From Streptomonospora litoralis (GTDB taxonomy: Bacteria > Actinomycetota > Actinomycetes > Streptosporangiales > Streptosporangiaceae): a stretch of 64,000 nt of DNA. Positions within the stretch are counted from its first letter, which is position 1. Each line of letters begins with the position of its first letter. Below, piece by piece: positions 17,528 to 25,963 of the stretch. A program made the translations under genes and the position numbers. The stretch lies in the NCBI RefSeq assembly GCF_004323735.1, contig NZ_CP036455.1, forward strand, positions 4,583,101 through 4,647,100, read 5' to 3'. The notes below the pieces were generated by a model. It searched no databases and was not told where the DNA came from. It saw only the letters and a program-made list of their open reading frames with translations.

Positions 17528-18469
17528 GTGACTCCCCTGCGGCACGCCGCCGACCGGGCCCGGATCGTGCGCACCCCCGACGGCGCCGAACTGCGGACGC
17601 ACATCCGCGGACCCGAGCGGGCTCCGGTGGCTGCGGTGCTCGCCCACGGCTGGATGCAGGCCTCCGACACCTGGCGGCTGCAGGCCGCGCGGCTCGCCTC
17701 CGCAGGCGACGACGCGGTGCGCACGGTGCGTTGGGACGGGCGCGGCCACGGCGGGTCGACACCGGGCACCCGGCCGATCGCCAATGCGGCGCTCGGCGAC
17801 GACCTGCTGCGGGTGCTGCAGGACTGCGCGCCGGAGGGCCCGGTGGTGCTGGCCGGCCACTCCATGGGCGGCCGGGCGATCATGGCGCTGGCGGCGGCAC
17901 ATCCCGAACTCTTCGGCGAGCGGGTCGCGGGCGTGCTGCTGGTGGCCACTGCCGCGGGCCGCCTGGAGACGACCGGGCCGGGCCACACGGTCGGCGCGCG
18001 GATGGCGGGCGGCGCCCGGCTCGCGGCCATGCGCTCCCTGCGGCGCGTCCCGGCGGCCGTGGACCGGCTGCGGGCCCTGCTGCCGCCGCGTTCGGCCGCC
18101 TACCGGGCCGCGGTGCGGCGGGTGGCGTTCGGCGCGGCCGCCGACCCGGTACGCGTGCGCGAGTGCGCCGAACTGATCCACGGCACACCCACCGAGGTGG
18201 CGGCGGGCTTTTACGAGACGCTGGCGGCCGAGGACCTCTCGGGCGGGCTGGCCGCGCTGCGCGAGGTCCCGGTCCGCATCCTGGCGGGGGGCCGGGACCG
18301 GCTGATCGGTAGAGGCGGCACGCGCGCACTGGCGCGTGCGCTACCGCATGCGCGACTGCGGGTGCTGCCGGGCCGCGGGCACATGCTCCCGCTAGAGGCG
18401 CCGGAGGCGGTCGGCGACGAACTGGCCGAAATGTGCCGTGCCGCCGCACGGCGGCCGGGCGGGGACTGA
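17528..18469 (+). CDS. Alpha/beta hydrolase
   Basis: 313-aa serine hydrolase. The oxyanion HGWMQ motif is near residue 43, the nucleophile elbow GHSMGGRA near 110, an acidic residue in VRILAGGRDRLIG, and the catalytic His in LPGRGHMLPLE. GTG 17528 is preceded by GAGAGGA; an upstream in-frame ATG at 17450 lacks a ribosome-binding site. Being co-directional with the GMC oxidase, it may hydrolyse an ester or lactone in the same pathway (inference from context). Confidence 0.88.
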   Translation: MTPLRHAADRARIVRTPDGAELRTHIRGPERAPVAAVLAHGWMQASDTWRLQAARLASAGDDAVRTVRWDGRGHGGSTPGTRPIANAALGDDLLRVLQDCAPEGPVVLAGHSMGGRAIMALAAAHPELFGERVAGVLLVATAAGRLETTGPGHTVGARMAGGARLAAMRSLRRVPAAVDRLRALLPPRSAAYRAAVRRVAFGAAADPVRVRECAELIHGTPTEVAAGFYETLAAEDLSGGLAALREVPVRILAGGRDRLIGRGGTRALARALPHARLRVLPGRGHMLPLEAPEAVGDELAEMCRAAARRPGGD

Positions 18470-18731
18470 ACGCCGCGGCCTTCACGCGGCCCCCGCCGGG
18501 CACCTCGCCTTCCGGGCGATCGGGAAGGGAGGGACCACCGGGGAACCACCACGAAGCGCCACCGAAGAGGGCTGCGGCGATGGGCCCCACCGCGCGAAGC
18601 GCCGCGCGGCAGCTTGCCGCCGAGCGCATGCACCGCAGTACCGCCAAACGCCGCCACCGCGTCGGCCGCACCTGCCGCACTGGTCGCCGTTCGCTCAGGG
18701 GCGGCGGCCCCGTTACCGCAGCTCGAAGGAC

Positions 18732-19577
18732 TCAGCCGGCGGCAGAGGCCGCGGATTCGCCGTCGGTCGGCTCGGTGGCGGCCCCGTCCGCTGCGGCGGC
18801 GTCCGTTTCCGCACCGCCGACTGCCGCGGCCCCCTTGCGCTCGTTGATGTGCTCCAGGACCTCGGCGAAGTGCTCGCCCAGGACCTCGTGCAGGTGCCGC
18901 GCCATGGCGTCGGCGAGCAGGGCGTCGACCGCGGTCTGCGCCAGCGGCCGCAGGCGGCGCACCAGGACCGCTGTCTCCGCGATCTCCTCGCCCCTGAGGA
19001 TGCCCTCGGGTGCGTGCTCGGCGAGGATGTGGTCGGCGACGGTGCGCACCAGCTCGCCGGCCAGCGCCCCGACACGCTCCTTCAGCCGCTCGGAGATGTC
19101 CAGCACGGTGCTCAGCTCCATACCGGCCGCCACCAGCTCGGCGCCGGCGTTGAGCAGGCGCGGGCTGGGCACCCGGAAACGCAGCCCTTCGCGCTCCAGT
19201 AGGCCGAGCCGCAGCGAGCGCGTGATGTTGGGCGCACTGACCTGGCCCGGGAACATCTCACGCAGTTCGCCCATGGTGATGTAGCCGGCGATCTCGTCGC
19301 TCCACGGGTCGCCGACGGCCGACTCGAAGCCGAGGATGTCGTTCAGGTCGCCCCCGCGCTCCCAGACGGTGACGAGTTCACTGATGTTGGCGAAGGTGTA
19401 GCCGCGCTTGAGCAACTGGCCGATGAGCCGCAGGCGCGCCAGGTGGGCCTCGGTGTAGATGCCCACGCGTCCCTCGCGGCGGGGCGGGGAGAGCAGCCCC
19501 CGGTCCTGGTAGACGCGGACGTTGCGCACCGTGGTACCCGCGAGCCGCGCCAACTCGTCGATGCGGTATTCGGCCAT
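18732..19577 (-). CDS. MerR-family transcriptional regulator
   Basis: 281-aa regulator with an N-terminal winged helix (YRIDELARLAGTTVRNVRVY, then LLSPPRREGRVGIYTEAHL, about residues 4-45). A long helical C-terminal domain follows, containing ISERLKERVGALAGELV and a C-terminal Ala-rich tail; there are no metal-binding Cys pairs, so it is not a metal sensor of the classic type. ATG 19577 starts the MerR domain; an upstream frame adds only basic, low-complexity sequence. It is divergent from the AurF-like oxygenase gene, with 262 bases between them. Confidence 0.88.
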   Translation of the reverse strand: MAEYRIDELARLAGTTVRNVRVYQDRGLLSPPRREGRVGIYTEAHLARLRLIGQLLKRGYTFANISELVTVWERGGDLNDILGFESAVGDPWSDEIAGYITMGELREMFPGQVSAPNITRSLRLGLLEREGLRFRVPSPRLLNAGAELVAAGMELSTVLDISERLKERVGALAGELVRTVADHILAEHAPEGILRGEEIAETAVLVRRLRPLAQTAVDALLADAMARHLHEVLGEHFAEVLEHINERKGAAAVGGAETDAAAADGAATEPTDGESAASAAG

Positions 19578-19687
19578 GGTCCCAAGCCTAGGGCGTCGCC
19601 GCGACGCGCGGCGGCGGCCTGCACAGGCGATCGGGGCGGCGTGGGGGGTCGGCGGCCCGCTCTCCTCCGGGTTCAACTACCGCTTGA

Positions 19688-19698
19688 ATTGTGACAAT
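19688..19698. promoter_or_regulatory. ATTGT-G-ACAAT palindrome between MerR and AurF-like genes
   Basis: 11-bp perfect palindrome in an AT-richer stretch (19675-19720) 142 bases before the oxygenase start, followed 7 bases later by a related half-site GTTGTAATG. The location between divergent genes makes it a candidate MerR operator. Assignment is inference. Confidence 0.4.
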
Positions 19699-19839
19699 GA
19701 GCGTTGTAATGTTTCGGCATCCAGGGTGTGGACGAGATCACACCCGCCCCTCAGGGCGCGACTACGGCGTCCGTGCCGAAGTGGTTCGCCACCGCCGCGG
19801 TCCGCCGGACTCGCGCCGGGCGGGAGAAGGAGGACCGAC

Positions 19840-20811
19840 GTGACCGTTGAGTCGCAGACCCGCACGACCGACCGCGAAGACATCGCCAAACGCCTGCTGC
19901 GCTCCTCGGCCAAGGCGTCCTTCGACCCGCTGGTGGAGATCGACTGGGACGCCCCCGTGGACACCGACCGCTACGCGATCCGCCCGGAGCGGGTGTCCCT
20001 CTACGGCACCGACCTGTGGGAGATGCTCACCGAGGAGCAGCGCAAGGAGTTGAGTCGGCAGGAGATCGCCAGCCTCGCCAGCATCGGGATCTGGTTCGAG
20101 ACCATCCTCATGCAGATGCTGGTACGCCACGCCTACGACCGCGACCCCACGTCCAACCACATCCAGTACGCCTATACCGAGATCGCCGACGAGTGCCGCC
20201 ACTCGGTCATGTTCGCCAAGCTGCTCGGCAAACTCGACGCCCCCTACTACAAGCTCGATCCGGTTGCGCAGTTCCTCGGCCGCGTCTTCAAGGCCGTCTC
20301 CAACGGGCCGCTGACCTTCAGCGGCGCCCTGTTCGTGGAGGAGGTCCTGGACCAGCTGCAGCGCGAGATCATGGCCGACGAGTCGTTGGAGCCCCTCACC
20401 CGCGCCGTCTCGCGCATCCACGTCGTGGAGGAGGCGCGGCACATGCGCTACGCCCGCGAGGAGTTCGCGCGCGACTGGCGCAAGCGCGGCCCGCTCGTGC
20501 AGCACTACAGCCGCTTCGTGCTCGGCCTGGTCGTCTACTACTCCGCGACCCGGCTGATCAGCCCCAAGGCCTACGAGCGCGTCGGCTTGGACCCGCGCAA
20601 GGCGCGCCGAGCGGCGCGCCGCAACCCCCACTGGATCGACACGAAAACCTGGGCGGCCCGCAAGGTCGTCGAGACCCTCGACCGCGCCGGGGCCATCTCC
20701 GGCCCCGGCAGGCACCTGTGGCGCAAGGCCGGCCTGCTCGGCCGCCGCGGCAGCGGCTCACCCGCGGCCTCCGCCCCCTCGACCGCCGGCCCGGAGGCTC
20801 AACGCGCCTGA
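19840..20811 (+). CDS. AurF-like diiron oxygenase
   Basis: 323-aa protein of the p-aminobenzoate N-oxygenase (AurF) family of ferritin-like diiron enzymes. The paired metal-ligand helices are visible: EIADECRHSVMFAKLLG (an E-x-x-H type motif, about residue 109), FVEEVLDQLQREIM and HVVEEARHMRYAREE (E-E-x-x-H). GTG 19840 is preceded by AGAAGGAGGA. It lies 96 bases upstream of a flavin monooxygenase in the same direction. AurF homologues beside monooxygenases often act on hydrophobic substrates rather than arylamines, so the substrate is open. Confidence 0.87.
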   Translation: MTVESQTRTTDREDIAKRLLRSSAKASFDPLVEIDWDAPVDTDRYAIRPERVSLYGTDLWEMLTEEQRKELSRQEIASLASIGIWFETILMQMLVRHAYDRDPTSNHIQYAYTEIADECRHSVMFAKLLGKLDAPYYKLDPVAQFLGRVFKAVSNGPLTFSGALFVEEVLDQLQREIMADESLEPLTRAVSRIHVVEEARHMRYAREEFARDWRKRGPLVQHYSRFVLGLVVYYSATRLISPKAYERVGLDPRKARRAARRNPHWIDTKTWAARKVVETLDRAGAISGPGRHLWRKAGLLGRRGSGSPAASAPSTAGPEAQRA

Positions 20812-20907
20812 GCAACCGGGCCGGCTCCACCACCGGCGGTCCGGGCCCGCACCGCTGCCGGGCCCCGGACCGCCGCCCGCTCTACCGGCCGGAAAGGATC
20901 GGCTCAC

Positions 20908-22563
20908 GTGAGTGACGACCAACACCCGACCGAGGGCCGCCAGGCGCCGCCTCCCCACTTCCGCGTCGCCGTCATCGGCACCGGGTTCGCCGGGATCGGC
21001 ATGGCGGTCCGGCTCAAGCAGGCCGGACTCGACGACATCGTGCTGCTTGAGCGCGCCGACGACGTCGGCGGCACCTGGCGCGACAACGACTACCCCGGCG
21101 CCGCCTGCGACGTCCCCTCCCACCTCTACTCGTTCTCCTTCGCGCCCAACCCGGCCTGGAGCCGCAGCTTCTCGCCGCAGCCGGAGATCTGGGACTACCT
21201 GCGCCGGGTCGCCAAGGACTACGACGTGGTGCGCCACGTCCGGTTCGGCCACGACGTGACGGAGGCCCGCTGGGAGCCGGAGGCCAACCGCTGGCGGGTG
21301 CACACCAGCGGCGGCACCGTCACCGCGCAGTTCCTCGTGAGCGGCTGCGGGCCGCTGGCCGACCCGGCTCTGCCCGACATCCCCGGCATCGGTACCTTCG
21401 CCGGCTCGATGTTCCACTCGGCCGCCTGGGACCACGAGCGCGACCTCACCGGCCGCCGCGTAGCCGTGGTGGGCACCGGAGCCTCGGCGATCCAGTTCAT
21501 CCCCGAGATCCAGCCCGACGCGGGCGAATTGCGGGTGTTCCAGCGCACGCCGCCGTGGGTCATCCCGCGCCACGACCGCGACATCACCCGCCTGGAGACC
21601 CGGCTGTTCCACCGGGTGCCGCTCGCCCAGCGCATCGCCCGCACCTGCATCTACTGGGGACGGGAGAACTACGTGTTCGGGTTCGTGAAGAACCCGCGGC
21701 TGCTGAAGGCGGCCGAGCGGCTCGCCCGGGCGAACCTGCGGCGCGGCGTCAAGGACCCCGAACTGCGACGCAAGCTCACCCCCGACTACACCATCGGCTG
21801 CAAGCGCATACTGCTGTCCAACGACTATTATCCGGCGCTGGCCCGGCCCAACGTCGAGGTCGTCACCGACCCCATCGCCGAGATCCGGCCCGACGCCGTG
21901 GTCACCCGGGACGGCACCCGGCACGAGGTCGACACCATCATCTTCGGCACGGGCTTCCAGGTGGCCGACCCGCCGATCGCGCAGCGGATCCGCGACGCCG
22001 ACGGCGTGCTGCTGTCGGACCGCTGGGGCGACGACGTACAGGCGCTGCGCGGCACCACCGTGGCCGGATACCCCAACCTGTTCATCCTGGCCGGACCGAA
22101 CACCGGGCTCGGCCACTCCTCCCAGGTGTTCATGATCGAGGCGCAGATCGCCTACACCATGGCCGCGCTGCGTTACGCCCATGACCACGGCGCCGACCGG
22201 CTCGAACCGCGCGCCGAGGCCCAGCAGGCCTACACCCGCGAGGTCGAGGAGCGGATGAGCGGCACGGTGTGGGTCTCCGGCGGTTGCGACAGCTGGTATC
22301 TGAACGACCGCGGCCGCAACACCACCTTGTGGCCCGGTTTCACCTGGGACTACGCGCTGCGCACCCGCCGCTTCGACCCCGGTTCCTACCACGTGCGCAC
22401 CGCGCCCGAAAGCGGGGGCGGCCGGGCGCGCGGCTCGCTCCCGCGCGCCCTCGCCCGTGCGAGCGGGGGCGGCCGCGGTTGGCGGCGCGCCGGGGGCGCG
22501 GCGGTGACGGCGGCCGAGGGCGGCCTCCGCCGCGTGCGGGACGCCGGAAGGAGGACGCCGTGA
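20908..22563 (+). CDS. Flavin-containing (Baeyer-Villiger type) monooxygenase
   Basis: 551-aa NADPH/FAD-dependent class B monooxygenase. First Rossmann motif VAVIGTGFAGIGMAVRL (about residue 20), then DVGGTWRDNDYPGAACD typical of ketone monooxygenases; the fingerprint FAGSMFHSAAWDHER (F-x-G-x-x-x-H-x-x-x-W); and second Rossmann motif VAVVGTGASAIQFIPEI. Together these indicate insertion of oxygen next to a ketone, giving esters or lactones. GTG 20908 follows GGAAAGGA. The last 50 residues are Arg/Gly-rich. The stop overlaps the start of the DUF4873 gene (GTGA). Confidence 0.92.
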   Translation: MSDDQHPTEGRQAPPPHFRVAVIGTGFAGIGMAVRLKQAGLDDIVLLERADDVGGTWRDNDYPGAACDVPSHLYSFSFAPNPAWSRSFSPQPEIWDYLRRVAKDYDVVRHVRFGHDVTEARWEPEANRWRVHTSGGTVTAQFLVSGCGPLADPALPDIPGIGTFAGSMFHSAAWDHERDLTGRRVAVVGTGASAIQFIPEIQPDAGELRVFQRTPPWVIPRHDRDITRLETRLFHRVPLAQRIARTCIYWGRENYVFGFVKNPRLLKAAERLARANLRRGVKDPELRRKLTPDYTIGCKRILLSNDYYPALARPNVEVVTDPIAEIRPDAVVTRDGTRHEVDTIIFGTGFQVADPPIAQRIRDADGVLLSDRWGDDVQALRGTTVAGYPNLFILAGPNTGLGHSSQVFMIEAQIAYTMAALRYAHDHGADRLEPRAEAQQAYTREVEERMSGTVWVSGGCDSWYLNDRGRNTTLWPGFTWDYALRTRRFDPGSYHVRTAPESGGGRARGSLPRALARASGGGRGWRRAGGAAVTAAEGGLRRVRDAGRRTP

Positions 22564-22883
22564 GCGGCATGGGCGACGGCGAAGAGGAGTACCGCGGACC
22601 GGCGACCCTGGTGGCCGGCGGTGTGGAGGCATCGGTGGAGGCGCACCTTGCCGGTCACTTCGACCCGCTGGTGGGCGCCTACCGGTGGGTGGGCCGCGTC
22701 TCCCCCGACCCGGCCGCAGACGCCGCCTACGCGGCGGGCGACACCGCCGTCGTGCTGCGCACCCCCGAGGGCCACGAGGGCGAAGGCCGACTCGCCGAGG
22801 CCAACGTCTGGGGCGGGTACCGGGTGGTCGGCACCGGTACCCCGCCGTTCGCGGTGCCGCACGTGGTACCCGGCGAGGACTGA
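22560..22883 (+). CDS. DUF4873 domain protein
   Basis: 107-aa protein: YRGPATLVAGGVEASVEAHL, FDPLVGAYRWVGRVSPDP and the glycine-rich end NVWGGYRVVGTGTPPF are the DUF4873 pattern. This small beta-rich domain is frequently fused or adjacent to flavin monooxygenases (family knowledge). GTG 22560 overlaps the monooxygenase stop by four bases, so expression is coupled. It may assist the monooxygenase; no catalytic residues are evident. Confidence 0.85.
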   Translation: MSGMGDGEEEYRGPATLVAGGVEASVEAHLAGHFDPLVGAYRWVGRVSPDPAADAAYAAGDTAVVLRTPEGHEGEGRLAEANVWGGYRVVGTGTPPFAVPHVVPGED

Positions 22884-23044
22884 GTCGCGGGCCGAAAGAC
22901 GGCCGGGGGCGGATCGCACGAAGGGGACCGTCCGCCATCCGGTGCGCGCCGATGCGCCCTGCGCCTCCCGAGGGAGCGCGGGGCGCGCGGTGTGTCCGGC
23001 CGGGCGGCCCTGCGGGGCGGCCTGCGGGGCGGCCCCGGGGGCTG

Positions 23045-24172
23045 CTACCAGGGATCCTCTTGGCGGAAGAACGCCGCGCTCGCCCACTCGGTGCGCTGCG
23101 CCGCGTAGCCCGGCTTGATCACCTGCTCGATGAGCGCCAACCGCTCGTCGTGGCCGATGAAGGCGGACTTCATCGCGTTGACGGTGAACCACCGCAGCGT
23201 GTCGAGGGTGTAGCCGAACTCCTCGGTGAGCAGCGCCATCTCCTCGCTGAGGGTGGTGCTGTCCAGCAGCCGGTTGTCGGTGTTGACGGTGACCCGGAAC
23301 CGCAGCCTGCGCAGCGTGTCCACCGGGTGCTCGGCCAGCGACGGCAGCACCCCGGTGTTGACATTGGAGGTGGGGCACAACTCCAGCGGGATGCGCTTGT
23401 CCCGGATGTAGGCGGCGAGTTCGCCCAGCTTGGCCGAGCCGTCCTCGGCCACCGCGATGTCGTCGAAGATCCGCACGCCCTGGCCGAGCCGGTCCGCGCC
23501 GCACCACTGGATGGCCTCCCATACGGAGGACAGGCCGAAGCCCTCGCCGGCGTGCAGCGTCAAGTGGAAGTTGGCCCGCTTCACGTGCTCGCACGCGGAG
23601 ATGTGGCGGGTGGGCGGGTATCCGGCCTCGGGACCGGCGATGTCGAAGCCGACGACGCCGCGGCTCCGGTAGCGCACGGCCAAGTCGGCGATCTCCAGCG
23701 AGTCGGCGGCCTGGCGCATCGCGGTCAGCAGCAGGCGCACGTCGACATCCTGCCCGAACAGCCGAGCCTTGGCCCGACCGACGCGCAGTCCCGCCAAGAC
23801 GGCGTCGACCACCTGCTCGCGGCTGAGCCCGCCTTCGGTGTGCTGCTCCGGCGCCAGTTTGACCTCGGCGTAGACCACGCCGTCCGCGGCGAGGTCCTGG
23901 GCGCATTCCGCGGCGACGCGTGTCAGCGACTCCGCGTCCTGCAGCAGGTCCACCACCGGGTCCAGGCGGCGGGCCCGCTCCTCGGGCGTCGGCGCCGCCT
24001 CGGCGAACCAGGCGCGCAGCCGGTCGGGGTCGCCAGCGGGCAGCGGGGGCGCGCCGGCGCCGGCCTGAGCGGTGAGGTCGAGCACGGTGCCCGGTCGCAG
24101 ACCGCCGACGAGGTGATCGTGCAGCAGCACCTTGGGCAGGCTCCGGATGGTCTCGTAGGGGAGACGCGTCAT
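23045..24172 (-). CDS. Adenosine deaminase
   Basis: 375-aa metal-dependent deaminase converting adenosine or deoxyadenosine to inosine in purine salvage. Zinc ligands HDHL (His18, His20), HAGEGFG (catalytic Glu), the CPTSNVNTG loop and VTVNTDNRL (Asp ligand) appear in order. The length is typical of the actinobacterial form. ATG 24172 follows a strong GGAGGA; the frame extends 24 codons further without one. Single gene, convergent with DUF4873. Downstream bases 22884-23044 hold only GC-rich near-repeats (CTGCGGGGCGGC). Confidence 0.93.
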   Translation of the reverse strand: MTRLPYETIRSLPKVLLHDHLVGGLRPGTVLDLTAQAGAGAPPLPAGDPDRLRAWFAEAAPTPEERARRLDPVVDLLQDAESLTRVAAECAQDLAADGVVYAEVKLAPEQHTEGGLSREQVVDAVLAGLRVGRAKARLFGQDVDVRLLLTAMRQAADSLEIADLAVRYRSRGVVGFDIAGPEAGYPPTRHISACEHVKRANFHLTLHAGEGFGLSSVWEAIQWCGADRLGQGVRIFDDIAVAEDGSAKLGELAAYIRDKRIPLELCPTSNVNTGVLPSLAEHPVDTLRRLRFRVTVNTDNRLLDSTTLSEEMALLTEEFGYTLDTLRWFTVNAMKSAFIGHDERLALIEQVIKPGYAAQRTEWASAAFFRQEDPW

Positions 24173-24356
24173 CTTCCTCCTCGGTGTCCGTCCTCCAGTG
24201 GGTAAATTGCCCGGCAGTCTAAACGAGCACCGCCGGTGAGGCACGGGAGGGGCCGGGTGATTCGCGTCTCGGGGCGGGAACCGGTTCCAAGGTTGCCGGC
24301 TCAGGGGGCCGCCGACTGCCCGGTCGGCGACGAGGGTCCGGTTCGTCCGGCGTCTA

Positions 24357-24407
24357 TCGTGAACTTATGGCCGCGGGAAATCGCATTCCGTGGCCATAAG
24401 TTCACGA
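24357..24407. repeat. Conserved hairpin element, copy 1
   Basis: Perfect 16-bp inverted repeat TCGTGAACTTATGGCC (24357-24372) / GGCCATAAGTTCACGA (24392-24407); with inner pairs including two G-T the stem reaches 22 bp around a 7-base loop. A second copy with the same arms and nearly the same loop lies at 42660-42718. This copy is 42 bases downstream of the acid sugar kinase stop and could act as its terminator, but the sequence conservation of loop and arms points to a dispersed repeat family. Confidence 0.85.
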
Positions 24408-24448
24408 CACTGGGAGAAGCCGACGGGACCGGCATCGGCGGCTCCCTC

Positions 24449-25822
24449 TCACCCCGGACCGACAGGGCTCCGCGCCGAGCCGCCCGCCGGCGGCAGCACG
24501 TGCTCGGAGACCTCCGAGTGCACCTGCTGCAGTCGCGCGCGGGCGGCGCGGCGCAGTCGGCCCAGGCACTCCACCGCCGCCGACTCGTCACCGACCAGCC
24601 CGCCCTTGACCACCGCGGGCACGCCGTCGAGCGGCCCGCCGCTGAGGGTGCCGTGCACGGCCAGCGGCAGCACCTCCCCGCCGACCTCGAAGCCGTGCAC
24701 GTCCAGCGCGTCGAACACGCTGGAGGTGACGTCGCCGCCGGTGAGGAACAAGCCGCTGGGCAGGGCGTGGGTGCCGGCTTGCTCCTCGACGGCGGCGACC
24801 ACCTCCGCCAGCAGTCCGGCCAGGCGCGCGGGCAGGGCGCGCACGGCCGGAAGAGTCTCCGGCGCGTCCTCGGGTGTGAGCAGCCGCAGGGCCACGACGT
24901 CGGGGAATCCGGACGAGGTGAGCCGTTCGACGAGTCGGCGGCCGACCTCGTCGGCGTGGTCGTGGTCGCCGCTTCCCAGTCGGGCCGGGTCGGCGTCGAC
25001 GAACCGCACGGGGCCCGACCGGGCCAGCGCGGCGAACTGGCGCCGGCCCAACTCCGTGGTGCTGCCCCCGACGGCGAGCAGCGGTCCCGGCGCACCCGCC
25101 TGGCCGCGCAGCCGCAGCGCGTAGGCCAGCAGCGCTCCGCTCGGTCCGGGGTCGGCGGCCACCCACACGGTGCCGTCCTCCCGGTGGACCTCGGCCGCGG
25201 CCTGGGCGAGGTCCTCGATGCGCTGCTCGTCGGAGGCGTCGCAGACCAGGACAGGCTCGTCGCCCGAGCGCAGTTCGGCGGTGAGCATGCTCTGGGTCAC
25301 CTGGCGGGCGGGCACCCGGCGCACGGCCAGATCACTCTGCCGGGCGAGCACCTGCGCCACGTCGCCGGTGTCCATCGGCCTGAAGGGATCGCGGGCGAGT
25401 TCGGTCTGCTCCAGGGGTAGGCCGCCGACGTGCTGGACGCCGTCGACCGTGGTGCGCCCTCCGGTGGGGAACGCGGGGACGACGAGCGCACGCACGGCCC
25501 AGCGGGCGGGCACGCGCTCGCGCACCGCGCGCCAGGCCGCCTCCAGTTCCGCGCCGACGTTGCCGCGCAGAGTGCTGTCGAGGCGCTTGACCACCAGGCC
25601 CACCGGCCACATCGCCTCGACGACGTCGGTGACCAGGTCGGCGGCCTGCTCGGCGGAGGCGTGCCGGGTATCGAGGTTGGCGACGACCACGTCGTACTCC
25701 TCGGCGACCGCGGTCACGTGCTCGGGGGTGACGGTGGTTACCCGCATACCGGCGCGCGCGAACCGGGCACCGGTGGCGTTGGCGCCGGTGAGGTCGTCGG
25801 CGACGACGAGTACCTGGGCCAC
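24449..25822 (-). CDS. Four-carbon acid sugar kinase family protein (DUF1537)
   Basis: 457-aa kinase of the DUF1537/OtnK-DtnK family, which phosphorylates four-carbon acid sugars such as erythronate or threonate. The N-terminal domain begins VLVVADDLTGANATGARFA and has VKRLDSTLRGNVGAEL (substrate-binding KxDSTLRGn). The C-terminal nucleotide-binding part carries SGLFLTGGDVTSSVFDAL and VVKGGLVGDESA. Start ATG 25822 with GGAGG-type leader. No dehydrogenase or isomerase partner is adjacent; MFS genes follow upstream, in the same direction but 141 bases away. Confidence 0.9.
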   Translation of the reverse strand: MAQVLVVADDLTGANATGARFARAGMRVTTVTPEHVTAVAEEYDVVVANLDTRHASAEQAADLVTDVVEAMWPVGLVVKRLDSTLRGNVGAELEAAWRAVRERVPARWAVRALVVPAFPTGGRTTVDGVQHVGGLPLEQTELARDPFRPMDTGDVAQVLARQSDLAVRRVPARQVTQSMLTAELRSGDEPVLVCDASDEQRIEDLAQAAAEVHREDGTVWVAADPGPSGALLAYALRLRGQAGAPGPLLAVGGSTTELGRRQFAALARSGPVRFVDADPARLGSGDHDHADEVGRRLVERLTSSGFPDVVALRLLTPEDAPETLPAVRALPARLAGLLAEVVAAVEEQAGTHALPSGLFLTGGDVTSSVFDALDVHGFEVGGEVLPLAVHGTLSGGPLDGVPAVVKGGLVGDESAAVECLGRLRRAARARLQQVHSEVSEHVLPPAGGSARSPVGPG

Positions 25823-25963
25823 GGGTTCCTCCCTTCCTCCTGCGCCGGAGACGCGACGCTGCGGGCGGCGGTGCGGCGCCGCTGCCGCCGCGGCGAGGCG
25901 GCGGCCGGGCCGGCGCGGGCGCCGCGCGCTCGCGCCGGCGCCCCGATGCGCCTTACGAGCCTC

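Noticed and set aside
22884-23044. GC-rich near-repeats between DUF4873 and adenosine deaminase as a terminator
   Set aside because: CTGCGGGGCGGC recurs, but pairing is ambiguous with no clean stem; not claimed as a terminator.
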